Positions 42,916 to 50,883 of a stretch of DNA of 64,000 nucleotides are shown in pieces (within the stretch, counting starts at the first letter, position 1; each line of letters starts with the position of its first letter). The notes under the pieces were generated by a model. The model was not told where the DNA came from. It did no database searches and worked only from the letters and a program-made list of their open reading frames with translations. Both the position numbers and the translations under genes were made by a program. Origin of the DNA: Micromonospora vinacea (lineage in GTDB: Bacteria > Actinomycetota > Actinomycetes > Mycobacteriales > Micromonosporaceae); NCBI RefSeq assembly GCF_015751785.1, contig NZ_JADOTY010000001.1, forward strand, positions 6,882,001-6,946,000. Reading direction: 5' to 3'.

Positions 42916-45861
42916 GTGTCCCATCCCTCCCCCTTGGCAGCCGCCCAGCACCGAGCCCTCGCCCTGCGCGCCGCGGGCGACCTCAGCGCCGCCCGGCAAC
43001 TGCTCGCGGAGGCCGCCGAATCCGCACCCCCGCCGTACGGTGACGACCATCCCGAGGTGCTGCACACCGCACATCTGCTGGCACGGCTACACCGGGAGGC
43101 AGACGACCCGCTCGCCGCCCGCCGGGTATTGGAGGAGGCGTTCGCGGCGGGCGAGCGACGCTGGGAGCATTCCGACCCGCTGATGCTCGCGCTCGCCTTC
43201 GAACTTGCGGAGGTAGCGGAGGAGCTCGGCAACCGGCACGAGGCCCGCCGCAACTACACCCGCGTCGCCACCGCCGGGCCCGCCGCGCTCGGGGAGAACC
43301 ACCCGGTCGTACGCGCCGCCCGCGCCTACCTGGGCCCGCCCGCGTCGACGCCGGACGAGCAGCACCCCGCGCCGACGCCCGGTCCAGCCCCGGCCGCCCC
43401 GATGACCGAGCCGGATGCCCGGTCGGCGCTCTCCGGCCCGACGCTGTCGCTTGCGACCCTCGCCGCGATGCGGCCCTCCGCCGGTGGCCCACCATCCGCC
43501 GGTGGCCCACAGCCCGCCGTCTCACAGTGGGCGCCGCCGCAACCGCCGGCCACGCCCCCACCAACCCCTCCAGAGGTACGCGCACCAGCCACCCCCACGC
43601 CGCCCAGTAACGCCACTGCGGCACCTGTTCCCGCCTCTCGGGCGACGCCCGTTCAGCCGGCAGCCTCCTCGAACGCGCCAGCGCAGCCCGGCCCGTCGAC
43701 GGCCGCACCTACGCCCGCGATGCCGCCGCGCCCGCGCGCCGACGCGCCACCGTCGGCGAATGCGATGTCGCTCGGCTCACGCGTCAGCGGGCAACCCCCC
43801 ACGAATGCGCAACCGCCGCTTCAGCACGCCGACCAGCACCCGCCCGACCGCGCGATGCCACCCCGTCAACGCGCCAACGAGCAGCTACCCGGACCGGCGG
43901 GCGTCGACCAACAACCGCCCGGGCACGTGACGCTGCCCCGGCAACGCCCCGACGCGCAAGCGCCCCGGCCGAGGGCTGACAACCCGCCGACAACGCAGGC
44001 CGGGCAGCGGTCACCGCACCCTCAGCCGTCCGGGCCAGCCGTGGCACCCCGTCAGCGGGTGGGTGACCAGTCGACCCCACCGGTGGTCGACGTGCCACCC
44101 TCGGCGTCGACCTCCTCTCCGGCGACAACGGCGGTCCCGGCACCTCGCTGGGACAACCCCACGATCCGGGTACGGCAGATCGAGCCCCTACTCGCCGAGG
44201 AGGCCGCCCGAGCCGCCGCCCGACCAACAGCGCCGAGCGGATCGCACAATGTGTCCCGCCCCGAGGCGACATCGTCGGGCAGGCCCTCTGCGAGCGTTGA
44301 CCACCCTGGGCCGGCGTCTGCGGTGGGCGGGCCACCGGCCCAGCCCATCAGCGCACCGCCGGTCACCCCGCATCCGATCTCCGCTCCACCCAGCCAGCCG
44401 TACCCGGTCTCCGGCCCACCGGCGCAGCCGTACCCGGTCTCTGCACCGCCCGGCTACGGCCCACCCGTCTCCGGACCGCCCACCCACGGCCAGCCCGTCT
44501 CGGCGCCACCCGGCTACGGCCTACCCGTCTCCGCACCACCCGGGCACGCCTACCCGGTGTCCGCGCCGCCTGGCTATGGCCCACCTGTCTTCGCACCACC
44601 CGGGCACGCCTACCCGGTGTCCGCGCCGCCTGGTTTCGGGGCGCCTGTCTCCGGGCCGCCCTACGGGCCACCCGTCTCCGCGCCTCCGGTGAGCGCACCA
44701 CCCGTGCCGCCGTGGGGGTTGACCGCACCGCCCTGGAGCAGCAGCGCCCCATCACAGCCTCTGCCAAATCCAGCTGCCGACTCCCCCACCCACGCCACGA
44801 CACCGCAGACCACGGCGGCTGCGCAGGCCGGCACCGTCGGGCAGGCCACGACGGCCGGGAAGAGCACGTCCGCCGGGCAGACCATGATGGACACGGGCGG
44901 CACCGGTGCGGACGGTAACTCCGGGCTGGGCATCCTCGACGCCCCGGTGGGGCCCACTCACCAGGCCCGTAGCGCGCTCTCCGACCAGACCGTGGTGTTG
45001 CCGTCCGTTCCGGCGCATGACGGCCCGGCTGGGGTCGAGGCCAGTCCGGGCAGGCGAGCTGCCACCCAGCCCGCCTCGACGGCCGCCCACGCGAACCCCA
45101 CCCCCTCGCCGGCGAACGTCACCGCCGCCGCGGAGAACCCGAGCATCGCTCAGGCAGGCGGCGTCGCCGGGCAGCCGAGCTTCGTCGGACAGCCGGCCTG
45201 GTCACCGGGCGCCGGCGCTGACCCGGCACTGGCGCCGCCGGCCGCGCCGCCACCGGTCCAGCAGTACCACCAGCAGCCATCCCAGACGCCGTACGCCCAG
45301 GGCCAGCACCAGCCGCCGTACCCGGGTCAGCAGTACCACCCGGCGCCGGAGCCGTACCGGCCGGCGTACGCCGATGATGGTGGGTCGACGGGCCGCAACC
45401 GGGCGGCGGTGATCGGCGCGGTCGTGGCGGCCGGGGTGGCCGTCGTGGCGGTGGCGGGTCTGGGCGCGGTGGTGCTGACCCGCGACGACCCGCCGCCGGC
45501 CGGGACCACGCCGACGGCCGTGGCGCCGGCACCGACGGCGACCGGGCCGGCGCCGGGCGACCTGACGTTGCGGGACGATTCGACAACGATCACGTTGACC
45601 TGGACGGACCCGACCGGCGGTGCGGTGCCGTTCATGGTCGCGGCCGGCCGGGCCGGGCAGGCGTTGGGCGTGATCGCCACCGTGGACCCGGGCCGGACCA
45701 GCTACACGGTCAACGGGTTGAACTCCCGAGTGGATCACTGTTTCACCGTGTTGGCGGTCTACTCCACTGACAGCTTTGCGACTTCCGGGCAGGTTTGCAC
45801 CGCCCGGGAACGCAATGCCACGTCGAGCGGGGAGCCGTCGGGTCGACCGTCGCCGCGCTGA
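42916..45861 (+). CDS. TPR, proline-rich, single-pass membrane protein with an outer Fn3-like domain
   Basis: 981 residues. N-terminal TPR-type helices (about 1-135: QHRALALRAAGDLSAARQLL, AARRVLEEAFAAGERRWEHS). A disordered Pro/Ala/Gln-rich region of about 700 residues follows, including near-identical PVSAPPGYG/PVSAPPGHAY repeats around 490-600. One transmembrane helix lies at about 830-855 (AAVIGAVVAAGVAVVAVAGL). The short outer domain is Fn3-like (DDSTTITLTWTDPTGGAVPF to HCFTVLAVYS). No enzyme motif. Topology suggests a cytosolic docking platform tied to the envelope. GTG start. It is the first gene right of the tRNA. Confidence 0.72.
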   Translation: MSHPSPLAAAQHRALALRAAGDLSAARQLLAEAAESAPPPYGDDHPEVLHTAHLLARLHREADDPLAARRVLEEAFAAGERRWEHSDPLMLALAFELAEVAEELGNRHEARRNYTRVATAGPAALGENHPVVRAARAYLGPPASTPDEQHPAPTPGPAPAAPMTEPDARSALSGPTLSLATLAAMRPSAGGPPSAGGPQPAVSQWAPPQPPATPPPTPPEVRAPATPTPPSNATAAPVPASRATPVQPAASSNAPAQPGPSTAAPTPAMPPRPRADAPPSANAMSLGSRVSGQPPTNAQPPLQHADQHPPDRAMPPRQRANEQLPGPAGVDQQPPGHVTLPRQRPDAQAPRPRADNPPTTQAGQRSPHPQPSGPAVAPRQRVGDQSTPPVVDVPPSASTSSPATTAVPAPRWDNPTIRVRQIEPLLAEEAARAAARPTAPSGSHNVSRPEATSSGRPSASVDHPGPASAVGGPPAQPISAPPVTPHPISAPPSQPYPVSGPPAQPYPVSAPPGYGPPVSGPPTHGQPVSAPPGYGLPVSAPPGHAYPVSAPPGYGPPVFAPPGHAYPVSAPPGFGAPVSGPPYGPPVSAPPVSAPPVPPWGLTAPPWSSSAPSQPLPNPAADSPTHATTPQTTAAAQAGTVGQATTAGKSTSAGQTMMDTGGTGADGNSGLGILDAPVGPTHQARSALSDQTVVLPSVPAHDGPAGVEASPGRRAATQPASTAAHANPTPSPANVTAAAENPSIAQAGGVAGQPSFVGQPAWSPGAGADPALAPPAAPPPVQQYHQQPSQTPYAQGQHQPPYPGQQYHPAPEPYRPAYADDGGSTGRNRAAVIGAVVAAGVAVVAVAGLGAVVLTRDDPPPAGTTPTAVAPAPTATGPAPGDLTLRDDSTTITLTWTDPTGGAVPFMVAAGRAGQALGVIATVDPGRTSYTVNGLNSRVDHCFTVLAVYSTDSFATSGQVCTARERNATSSGEPSGRPSPR
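44521..44640 (+). repeat. 60-bp tandem repeat, two units
   Basis: Units 44521-44580 and 44581-44640 are nearly identical and encode PVSAPPGHAYPVSAPPGYG-type units. A more diverged third unit lies at 44461-44520. All are in frame within the proline-rich region. Confidence 0.85.
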
Positions 45862-45969
45862 GTCGAGCGAAAACCGCGCCGACATGGGTCTGAGCTGGAC
45901 GTCCACAACGCACACGCTCGGTATCCACAGGGGTGACGGTGCGGGTTCCCCCGCCACGACCAGCGCCAT

Positions 45970-48672
45970 ATGATGGCACCCGGCTCAGGGGAGGGGTCGC
46001 CGCGAGGCGCGCCACCTGCCACGACTCAGGGGAGGCAGCCGGCTGTGGCCAGCATCGACGACGCCGTACAGGCCGAGGCCCCCCGCTCCCGGTCCCGGCT
46101 GCGCGGCGGGCTGGTGACCGTCGGCACGGTGTCCGCGCTGCTGGCCGCCATGGGGCTGACCGTCCTCGGGTTGGGCGCGGCGGACAACGCGGTGGCCAAC
46201 TACGACGCGAGTTCCTGGCTGTGGAGCACGGCGCGCAGCGAACTGGCCCGGGTCAACGGGGTCACCGCCCGGGTGGACACCCGCACCGAGATCCCCGGCG
46301 CCCGGCAGCATCCGATGCAGATCACCCAGACCGATCGGCTGCTGCTCCTACGGGACCTGCAGACGGGGCAGGTCAGCTCCCTGGATCTGGCCACCCTCCA
46401 ACTCAGCGCGACCACCCGGACCACCCCCGGCCTGGGCGTCAGTGTGGCCCTGCACGAGGACGCGGCGTTCGTCGTCGACGCCGTGCAGGGCATCGTCCGG
46501 CAGCTCGACCCGCGATCGTTGACGCCGGTCGGCGAGCCGGTGCGCTACCCGCCCGGCATCACCGGCGGCACCTTCGACGGTAAGGGTCGACTCTGGATAG
46601 CGGTGCCCAGCGAGGGCACCGTCTCGGCGATCACCGCTGCCACACTGCCGTCCGCGCCGGCGTCGGCCGCGCCCGCGGGCGCCGGGCTCAGCCCGCAGCG
46701 GGTCGAGTCGTACGACGTCGCCGACGCCAGCCACGAGCTTGTCGTCTCCACCCTGGACGACGGGGTGGCGGTGCTCGATCGGACGGCCGGGAAGCTGGTG
46801 CGGGTGCAGCACGGTGAGGTTCACCCGACGCCGCTGACGCTGTCCGGTCCGGCGGCGCTGCCCGCGCGTACCAGCGGCGCGCGGGTGCCGGTCACTGTGA
46901 CCGCGGAGCGGCGGGTGCTGCTGGTGGGTGACGGTGGGCAGGAGAGCGGGTTCACCGTGCCGGGTGAGGGGGATCGGCTCAGCCCGGCGGTGGCCTGGGC
47001 GAACCGGTTCTACTGCGCCGACGAGGCCACCGGCACCATCTACTCCTTCGACGCGGCGGGTCAGCTGGTCGAGACCATCCGTGGGCGGGCCAACGGGCCG
47101 CTGGAGCTGGAGGTCCGGGAGAATCACCTGTTCATCAACTCCCCCGACTCGGCGACCGCCCGGGTGGTGGACGACAAGCACCAGGTGCGCGAGGTCAACA
47201 AGTACGCCAACGACGTGCTCGGCGGCGACCCGCCGCCGGTTCCCCCGCCGCCGCCTCCGCCGAAGAAGCCGCGGGTGGGCAAGCCGAGCGCGCCGCGCAG
47301 CGTCACCGCCTCCGCCGGCAACGCCCAGGCGCGGGTGAGTTGGCGGCCGGCCGCCGCCAACGGCGCCGAGATCATCAAGTACGTGGTGGAGGGCGCCGGC
47401 CAGCGTGTGCAGGTGGGCGCCAACCAGCGTGCGGTGGAGGTCAAGGGCCTGACCAACGGCGAGACGTACCGGTTCGCTGTGCACGCCGTCAACGCCAAGG
47501 GCGACGGCCCGTCGCGCACCAGCAACCCGGTGACGCCGACCGCCGCGGTGCCCGACCCGCCGGCGAGCGTCACCGCGCAGGAACGCCCCGACGGCACGGT
47601 GCTGGTGAAGTGGCCGGCGGCGAACGGGCAGGGCAACACCATCGCGAGGTACGCGGTGACGGCCAGTTCGGCGGGTGCGAACGCGCCGGCCGGCGAGTCG
47701 ACCAAAACGGAGCTGGTGGTGCCCGCCGGTGAGCTGGAGTTCGGCACCCAGTACGCGTTCACGGTGGTGGCGGTCAACAGCAAGGGCGCCGGGTCGGCGT
47801 CGTCTCCGGTCAGCAACACCGTGGTGCCCTTCGCGGCGCCCGGTCGACCGCTCGACCTGCGCGCCGGCACTGTCGCCAACCAGCCGGGTGCGGTGACGGT
47901 GCAGTGGGCGCCGGCCGAAGCCAACGGGCGGCCGGTGACGAAGTACCTGGTGGACGTCGGTGGGCGGGTCAGCGAGGTGACCGACACCCGCACGACAGTC
48001 ACCGGGTTGGGCAACGGCCAGAACGTCACGGTGAAGGTGAAGGCGGTCAACGAGGCGGGGCCGGGCGCGGAGGCCACCGCCACCGCCCGTACGGTGGCCG
48101 AGCCACGGGTCACGGTGACCAGTTCATCGTCGACGGCCACCGGGGCGACGGTGGCGTTCACAGTGGACGCCGGTGGCGGCAAGGCCACCTGCACGCTGAC
48201 CACGACGGGCGAACCGGCGAAGGCTGGGGCGTGTTCCAGCATCACGATGACGGGCCTGACGCCGGGCACCAGCTACACGTTCACGGTCACGGCGAGCAAC
48301 GCCGCCGGCAAGGGCACCGCCACGCGGGCCCAGAAGACGCAGTCGCTGTACGGGATCGCGACCTGCCGCAACGGCGCGTCGGGCCCGGAGGCGAGCTACT
48401 GCACCCGGGAGATCCCCGGCGAGCGCAACGGCAACGAGATCTTCGAGGTCACCCGGCAGGACAACGACCGGCAGGCCGGCTGGGTGCCCAACGGCGAACG
48501 CTTGCAGGCGTACTGCAAGAAGTCGGGCGAAGAGGTCTACGCCTACATCTACAACAACGACAAGCGCAGCACCTGGTGGGTGCAGGTGAACTACAAGGGG
48601 AAGAACTACATCCCCTGGGCCTGGCTCAACCTGGAGGGCGGCGACAACATCAACGTCCTGCCCACCTGCTGA
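45970..48672 (+). CDS. Membrane-anchored propeller/fibronectin type III protein
   Basis: 900 residues. A cytoplasmic basic N-terminus is followed by one transmembrane helix at about 48-72 (GLVTVGTVSALLAAMGLTVL). Then comes a propeller-like region (QITQTDRLLLLRDLQTGQVS to about 410), a Pro-rich hinge (GDPPPVPPPPPPPKKPRVGK), at least three Fn3 domains (about 436-520, 525-615, 620-705, each with the NGETYRF/GTQYAFTVVAVN-type strand) and a Cys-containing C-terminal domain (YGIATCRNGASGPEASYC to NVLPTC). Fn3 domains usually mediate contacts at the cell surface. The gene precedes moxR by 28 bases, so this is probably the first gene of the MoxR/DUF58/TgpA operon. Confidence 0.8.
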   Translation: MMAPGSGEGSPRGAPPATTQGRQPAVASIDDAVQAEAPRSRSRLRGGLVTVGTVSALLAAMGLTVLGLGAADNAVANYDASSWLWSTARSELARVNGVTARVDTRTEIPGARQHPMQITQTDRLLLLRDLQTGQVSSLDLATLQLSATTRTTPGLGVSVALHEDAAFVVDAVQGIVRQLDPRSLTPVGEPVRYPPGITGGTFDGKGRLWIAVPSEGTVSAITAATLPSAPASAAPAGAGLSPQRVESYDVADASHELVVSTLDDGVAVLDRTAGKLVRVQHGEVHPTPLTLSGPAALPARTSGARVPVTVTAERRVLLVGDGGQESGFTVPGEGDRLSPAVAWANRFYCADEATGTIYSFDAAGQLVETIRGRANGPLELEVRENHLFINSPDSATARVVDDKHQVREVNKYANDVLGGDPPPVPPPPPPPKKPRVGKPSAPRSVTASAGNAQARVSWRPAAANGAEIIKYVVEGAGQRVQVGANQRAVEVKGLTNGETYRFAVHAVNAKGDGPSRTSNPVTPTAAVPDPPASVTAQERPDGTVLVKWPAANGQGNTIARYAVTASSAGANAPAGESTKTELVVPAGELEFGTQYAFTVVAVNSKGAGSASSPVSNTVVPFAAPGRPLDLRAGTVANQPGAVTVQWAPAEANGRPVTKYLVDVGGRVSEVTDTRTTVTGLGNGQNVTVKVKAVNEAGPGAEATATARTVAEPRVTVTSSSSTATGATVAFTVDAGGGKATCTLTTTGEPAKAGACSSITMTGLTPGTSYTFTVTASNAAGKGTATRAQKTQSLYGIATCRNGASGPEASYCTREIPGERNGNEIFEVTRQDNDRQAGWVPNGERLQAYCKKSGEEVYAYIYNNDKRSTWWVQVNYKGKNYIPWAWLNLEGGDNINVLPTC

Positions 48673-48700
48673 GGACACCAGGCGAGGAGCACCACCGACC

Positions 48701-49696
48701 GTGAACACCCACGAGCCGCTCACCCAGCCGGAGGTGCAGGGTTTCGCCGCCCTGGCCGCCCGGCTGGCCGAGAACGTCAACGCGGTGGTGCTCGGCAAGC
48801 CGCAGGTGGTGCGCCTGGCGCTGACCGCGCTCTTCGCCCAGGGTCACGTGCTGCTGGAGGACGTGCCCGGGGTCGGTAAGACGACCCTGGCACGCGCCAT
48901 CGCCGCCACGGTGAAGGGTGAGTGGCGGCGTATCCAGTTCACGCCCGACCTGCTCCCCTCCGACGTGTCCGGAGTGACGATCTTCAACCAGGCGACCCGG
49001 GACTTCGAGTTTCATCCGGGGCCGGTCTTCGCCAACATCGTCATCGCCGACGAGATCAACCGGGCGTCACCGAAGACCCAGTCGGCGCTGCTGGAGGTGA
49101 TGGAGGAACGCACTGTCACAGTGGACGGGGTCCGGCACCCGGTGCCGTCGCCGTTCCTGGTGGTGGCCACCCAGAACCCGGTGGAGATGGACGGCACCTA
49201 CCGGCTGCCCGAGGCGCAGTTGGACCGGTTCCTGGTGAAGCTCTCCGTCGGGTACCCGGACGAGGCGGTCGAGGTCGAGGTGCTGCGCGGCGCGACAGTG
49301 CGGTCCCCCGAGGCGCTCGCCCCGGTCACCGACACCGCCACCGTCGGCGAGATGGTCCGGATGGCCCGCCGGGTGCACATCGCCGAGCCGCTCTACGCGT
49401 ACGCGGTCCGGCTGGCTGCGGCCACCCGCACCCACCCGCAGGTGCGCGTCGGGGTCAGCCCCCGGGGCGTGATCGCGTTGACCCGCGCGGCGTGCGCGTA
49501 CGCGTTGATCGACGGGCGGGGTTGGATCATGCCGGAGGACCTGAAGGCGCTCGCAGAGGCGGTCTTCGCGCACCGGCTGCTGCTCACCCCGGACGCCCAG
49601 GTGCGCGGGATGACCGCCCCGGAGGTGCTGCGTCAGGCCGTCGCCTCGGTGCCGGTGCCGCTGCCGTCGGGGCAACCCGCTCCGGTGCAGGGCTGA
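48701..49696 (+). CDS. MoxR-family AAA+ ATPase
   Basis: 331-residue ATPase. Walker A in EDVPGVGKTTLARAI (about residues 53-67), Walker B in NIVIADEINRASPKTQSALL, sensor 1 in FLVVATQNPVEMDGTYRLPE, and the family arginine finger in PEAQLDRFLVKL. C-terminal helical lid ends with MPEDLKALAEAVFAHRLLLT. MoxR ATPases act as chaperones that assemble or activate complexes, often with VWA/DUF58 proteins; that partner lies 14 bases downstream. GTG start. Confidence 0.92.
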   Translation: MNTHEPLTQPEVQGFAALAARLAENVNAVVLGKPQVVRLALTALFAQGHVLLEDVPGVGKTTLARAIAATVKGEWRRIQFTPDLLPSDVSGVTIFNQATRDFEFHPGPVFANIVIADEINRASPKTQSALLEVMEERTVTVDGVRHPVPSPFLVVATQNPVEMDGTYRLPEAQLDRFLVKLSVGYPDEAVEVEVLRGATVRSPEALAPVTDTATVGEMVRMARRVHIAEPLYAYAVRLAAATRTHPQVRVGVSPRGVIALTRAACAYALIDGRGWIMPEDLKALAEAVFAHRLLLTPDAQVRGMTAPEVLRQAVASVPVPLPSGQPAPVQG

Positions 49697-49710
49697 CCGG
49701 CAGCAGCGCG

Positions 49711-50883
49711 ATGGGGATCACCGCCCGTGGGGTCGGGCTGCTCGTCGCCGCCGTGGTGCTGCTGGGGGCGGGTTTCCGGTTCGCGTACCCCGAGTTGACG
49801 CTGCTCGGCGCGGCGGCCGGCGCGGCCGTCGGCTACGCCGCGCTGGTCGCGGCCTGGCGGCCCCGACTGACGGTGACCCGCCACGCGGACCCGGACCGGG
49901 TGGCGCGCGGCGAGCCGGCCAGCATGACGGTGACAGTGCGCAACACCGGCCGGCTACGGTCGGCGAACCTGCTTGCCGAGGACCGGTGCGGCGAGCGGGC
50001 CGTGCCGGTGCCGGTGCTGCGCCTGCGACCCGGGCGGGACACCGAGGTCCGCTACGACGTGCCGACCGACCGTCGCGGGGTGGTGCCGGTCGGTCCGCTG
50101 CGGGTGACCCGACGCGACCCGCTGGGGTTGGTGGCGCTGGCCCGCCCGTACGGTGCGGCGGTGCCGGTCTGGGTGCACCCCCGGATCCACCCGCTGACGG
50201 CGGTGCCCCGAGGCTCGGGACGCAGCCTCGACGGCCGGGTGGACGGGGTCCCGCACGGGTCGATCACGTTCGACTCGCTGCGGGAGTACGTGGTCGGCGA
50301 CGAACTGCGGCGGGTGCACTGGCGCACCAGCGCCCGGGTGGGTGAGCTGATGGTGCGGGAGAACGTGGACACCAGCCTGCCGCGCCTGGTCGTCCTGCTG
50401 GACAATCGCGTCGCCGCGCACCCGCAGCGGGTCGGCGGGGTGGCGGAGTCGTTCGAGTCGGCCTGTGAGGCGGCGGCGTCGATCGTCACCGCCGCGCACC
50501 GCGCCGACCTGCCGGTGCTGTTGCTGTTGGTCGCGGCGGAGCCGGCGCAGGTCACGACACCCGACGGCGAGGCCGACGGCGCGCTCGGGCCGCTGGACCG
50601 GCTCGCCGCCGCCGAACTGTCCGACGATGGTGACGCGGTGCGGGCAGCAACCACCCGGCTGCGGCAGGACCGGCTCGGCGACACGCTGATCTTCCTGACC
50701 GGGCCGGGTGGCCGGGACGAGCTGGGGCACGTCGGGGCGCTGCGCGGGGCGTACCCGTCGGTGATGGTGGGGGTGTTCGGCGCGGCCGAGCCGACGCCGC
50801 CGGGCACCGCCGGTCTGGTGGTCGTCGACGCCGCTGACGGCGCGCAGTTCGCCGCCGAGTGGGACGGGGTACGCCGGTGGTGA
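49711..50883 (+). CDS. DUF58 domain-containing protein
   Basis: 390-residue protein. Two N-terminal transmembrane helices at about 5-50 (GVGLLVAAVVLLGAGFRFAY, then LLGAAAGAAVGYAALVAAWR), a beta-rich domain, then the DUF58 core with SLREYVVGDELRRVHWRTSA and RVGELMVREN, and a VWA-like C-terminal part (RLVVLLDNRVAAH). It is the standard partner of MoxR. The TgpA-like gene overlaps its stop by four bases (GTGA). Confidence 0.9.
   Translation: MGITARGVGLLVAAVVLLGAGFRFAYPELTLLGAAAGAAVGYAALVAAWRPRLTVTRHADPDRVARGEPASMTVTVRNTGRLRSANLLAEDRCGERAVPVPVLRLRPGRDTEVRYDVPTDRRGVVPVGPLRVTRRDPLGLVALARPYGAAVPVWVHPRIHPLTAVPRGSGRSLDGRVDGVPHGSITFDSLREYVVGDELRRVHWRTSARVGELMVRENVDTSLPRLVVLLDNRVAAHPQRVGGVAESFESACEAAASIVTAAHRADLPVLLLLVAAEPAQVTTPDGEADGALGPLDRLAAAELSDDGDAVRAATTRLRQDRLGDTLIFLTGPGGRDELGHVGALRGAYPSVMVGVFGAAEPTPPGTAGLVVVDAADGAQFAAEWDGVRRW

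Noticed and set aside
44380..44700. Regular repeats that could look like a CRISPR array
   Set aside because: Repeats are contiguous, in frame and encode proline-rich peptide units; there are no spacers.
48922..50883. 653-codon frame that would extend the DUF58 protein into moxR
   Set aside because: DUF58 proteins start at the membrane helix at 49711, and the earlier part is a shifted read of moxR.
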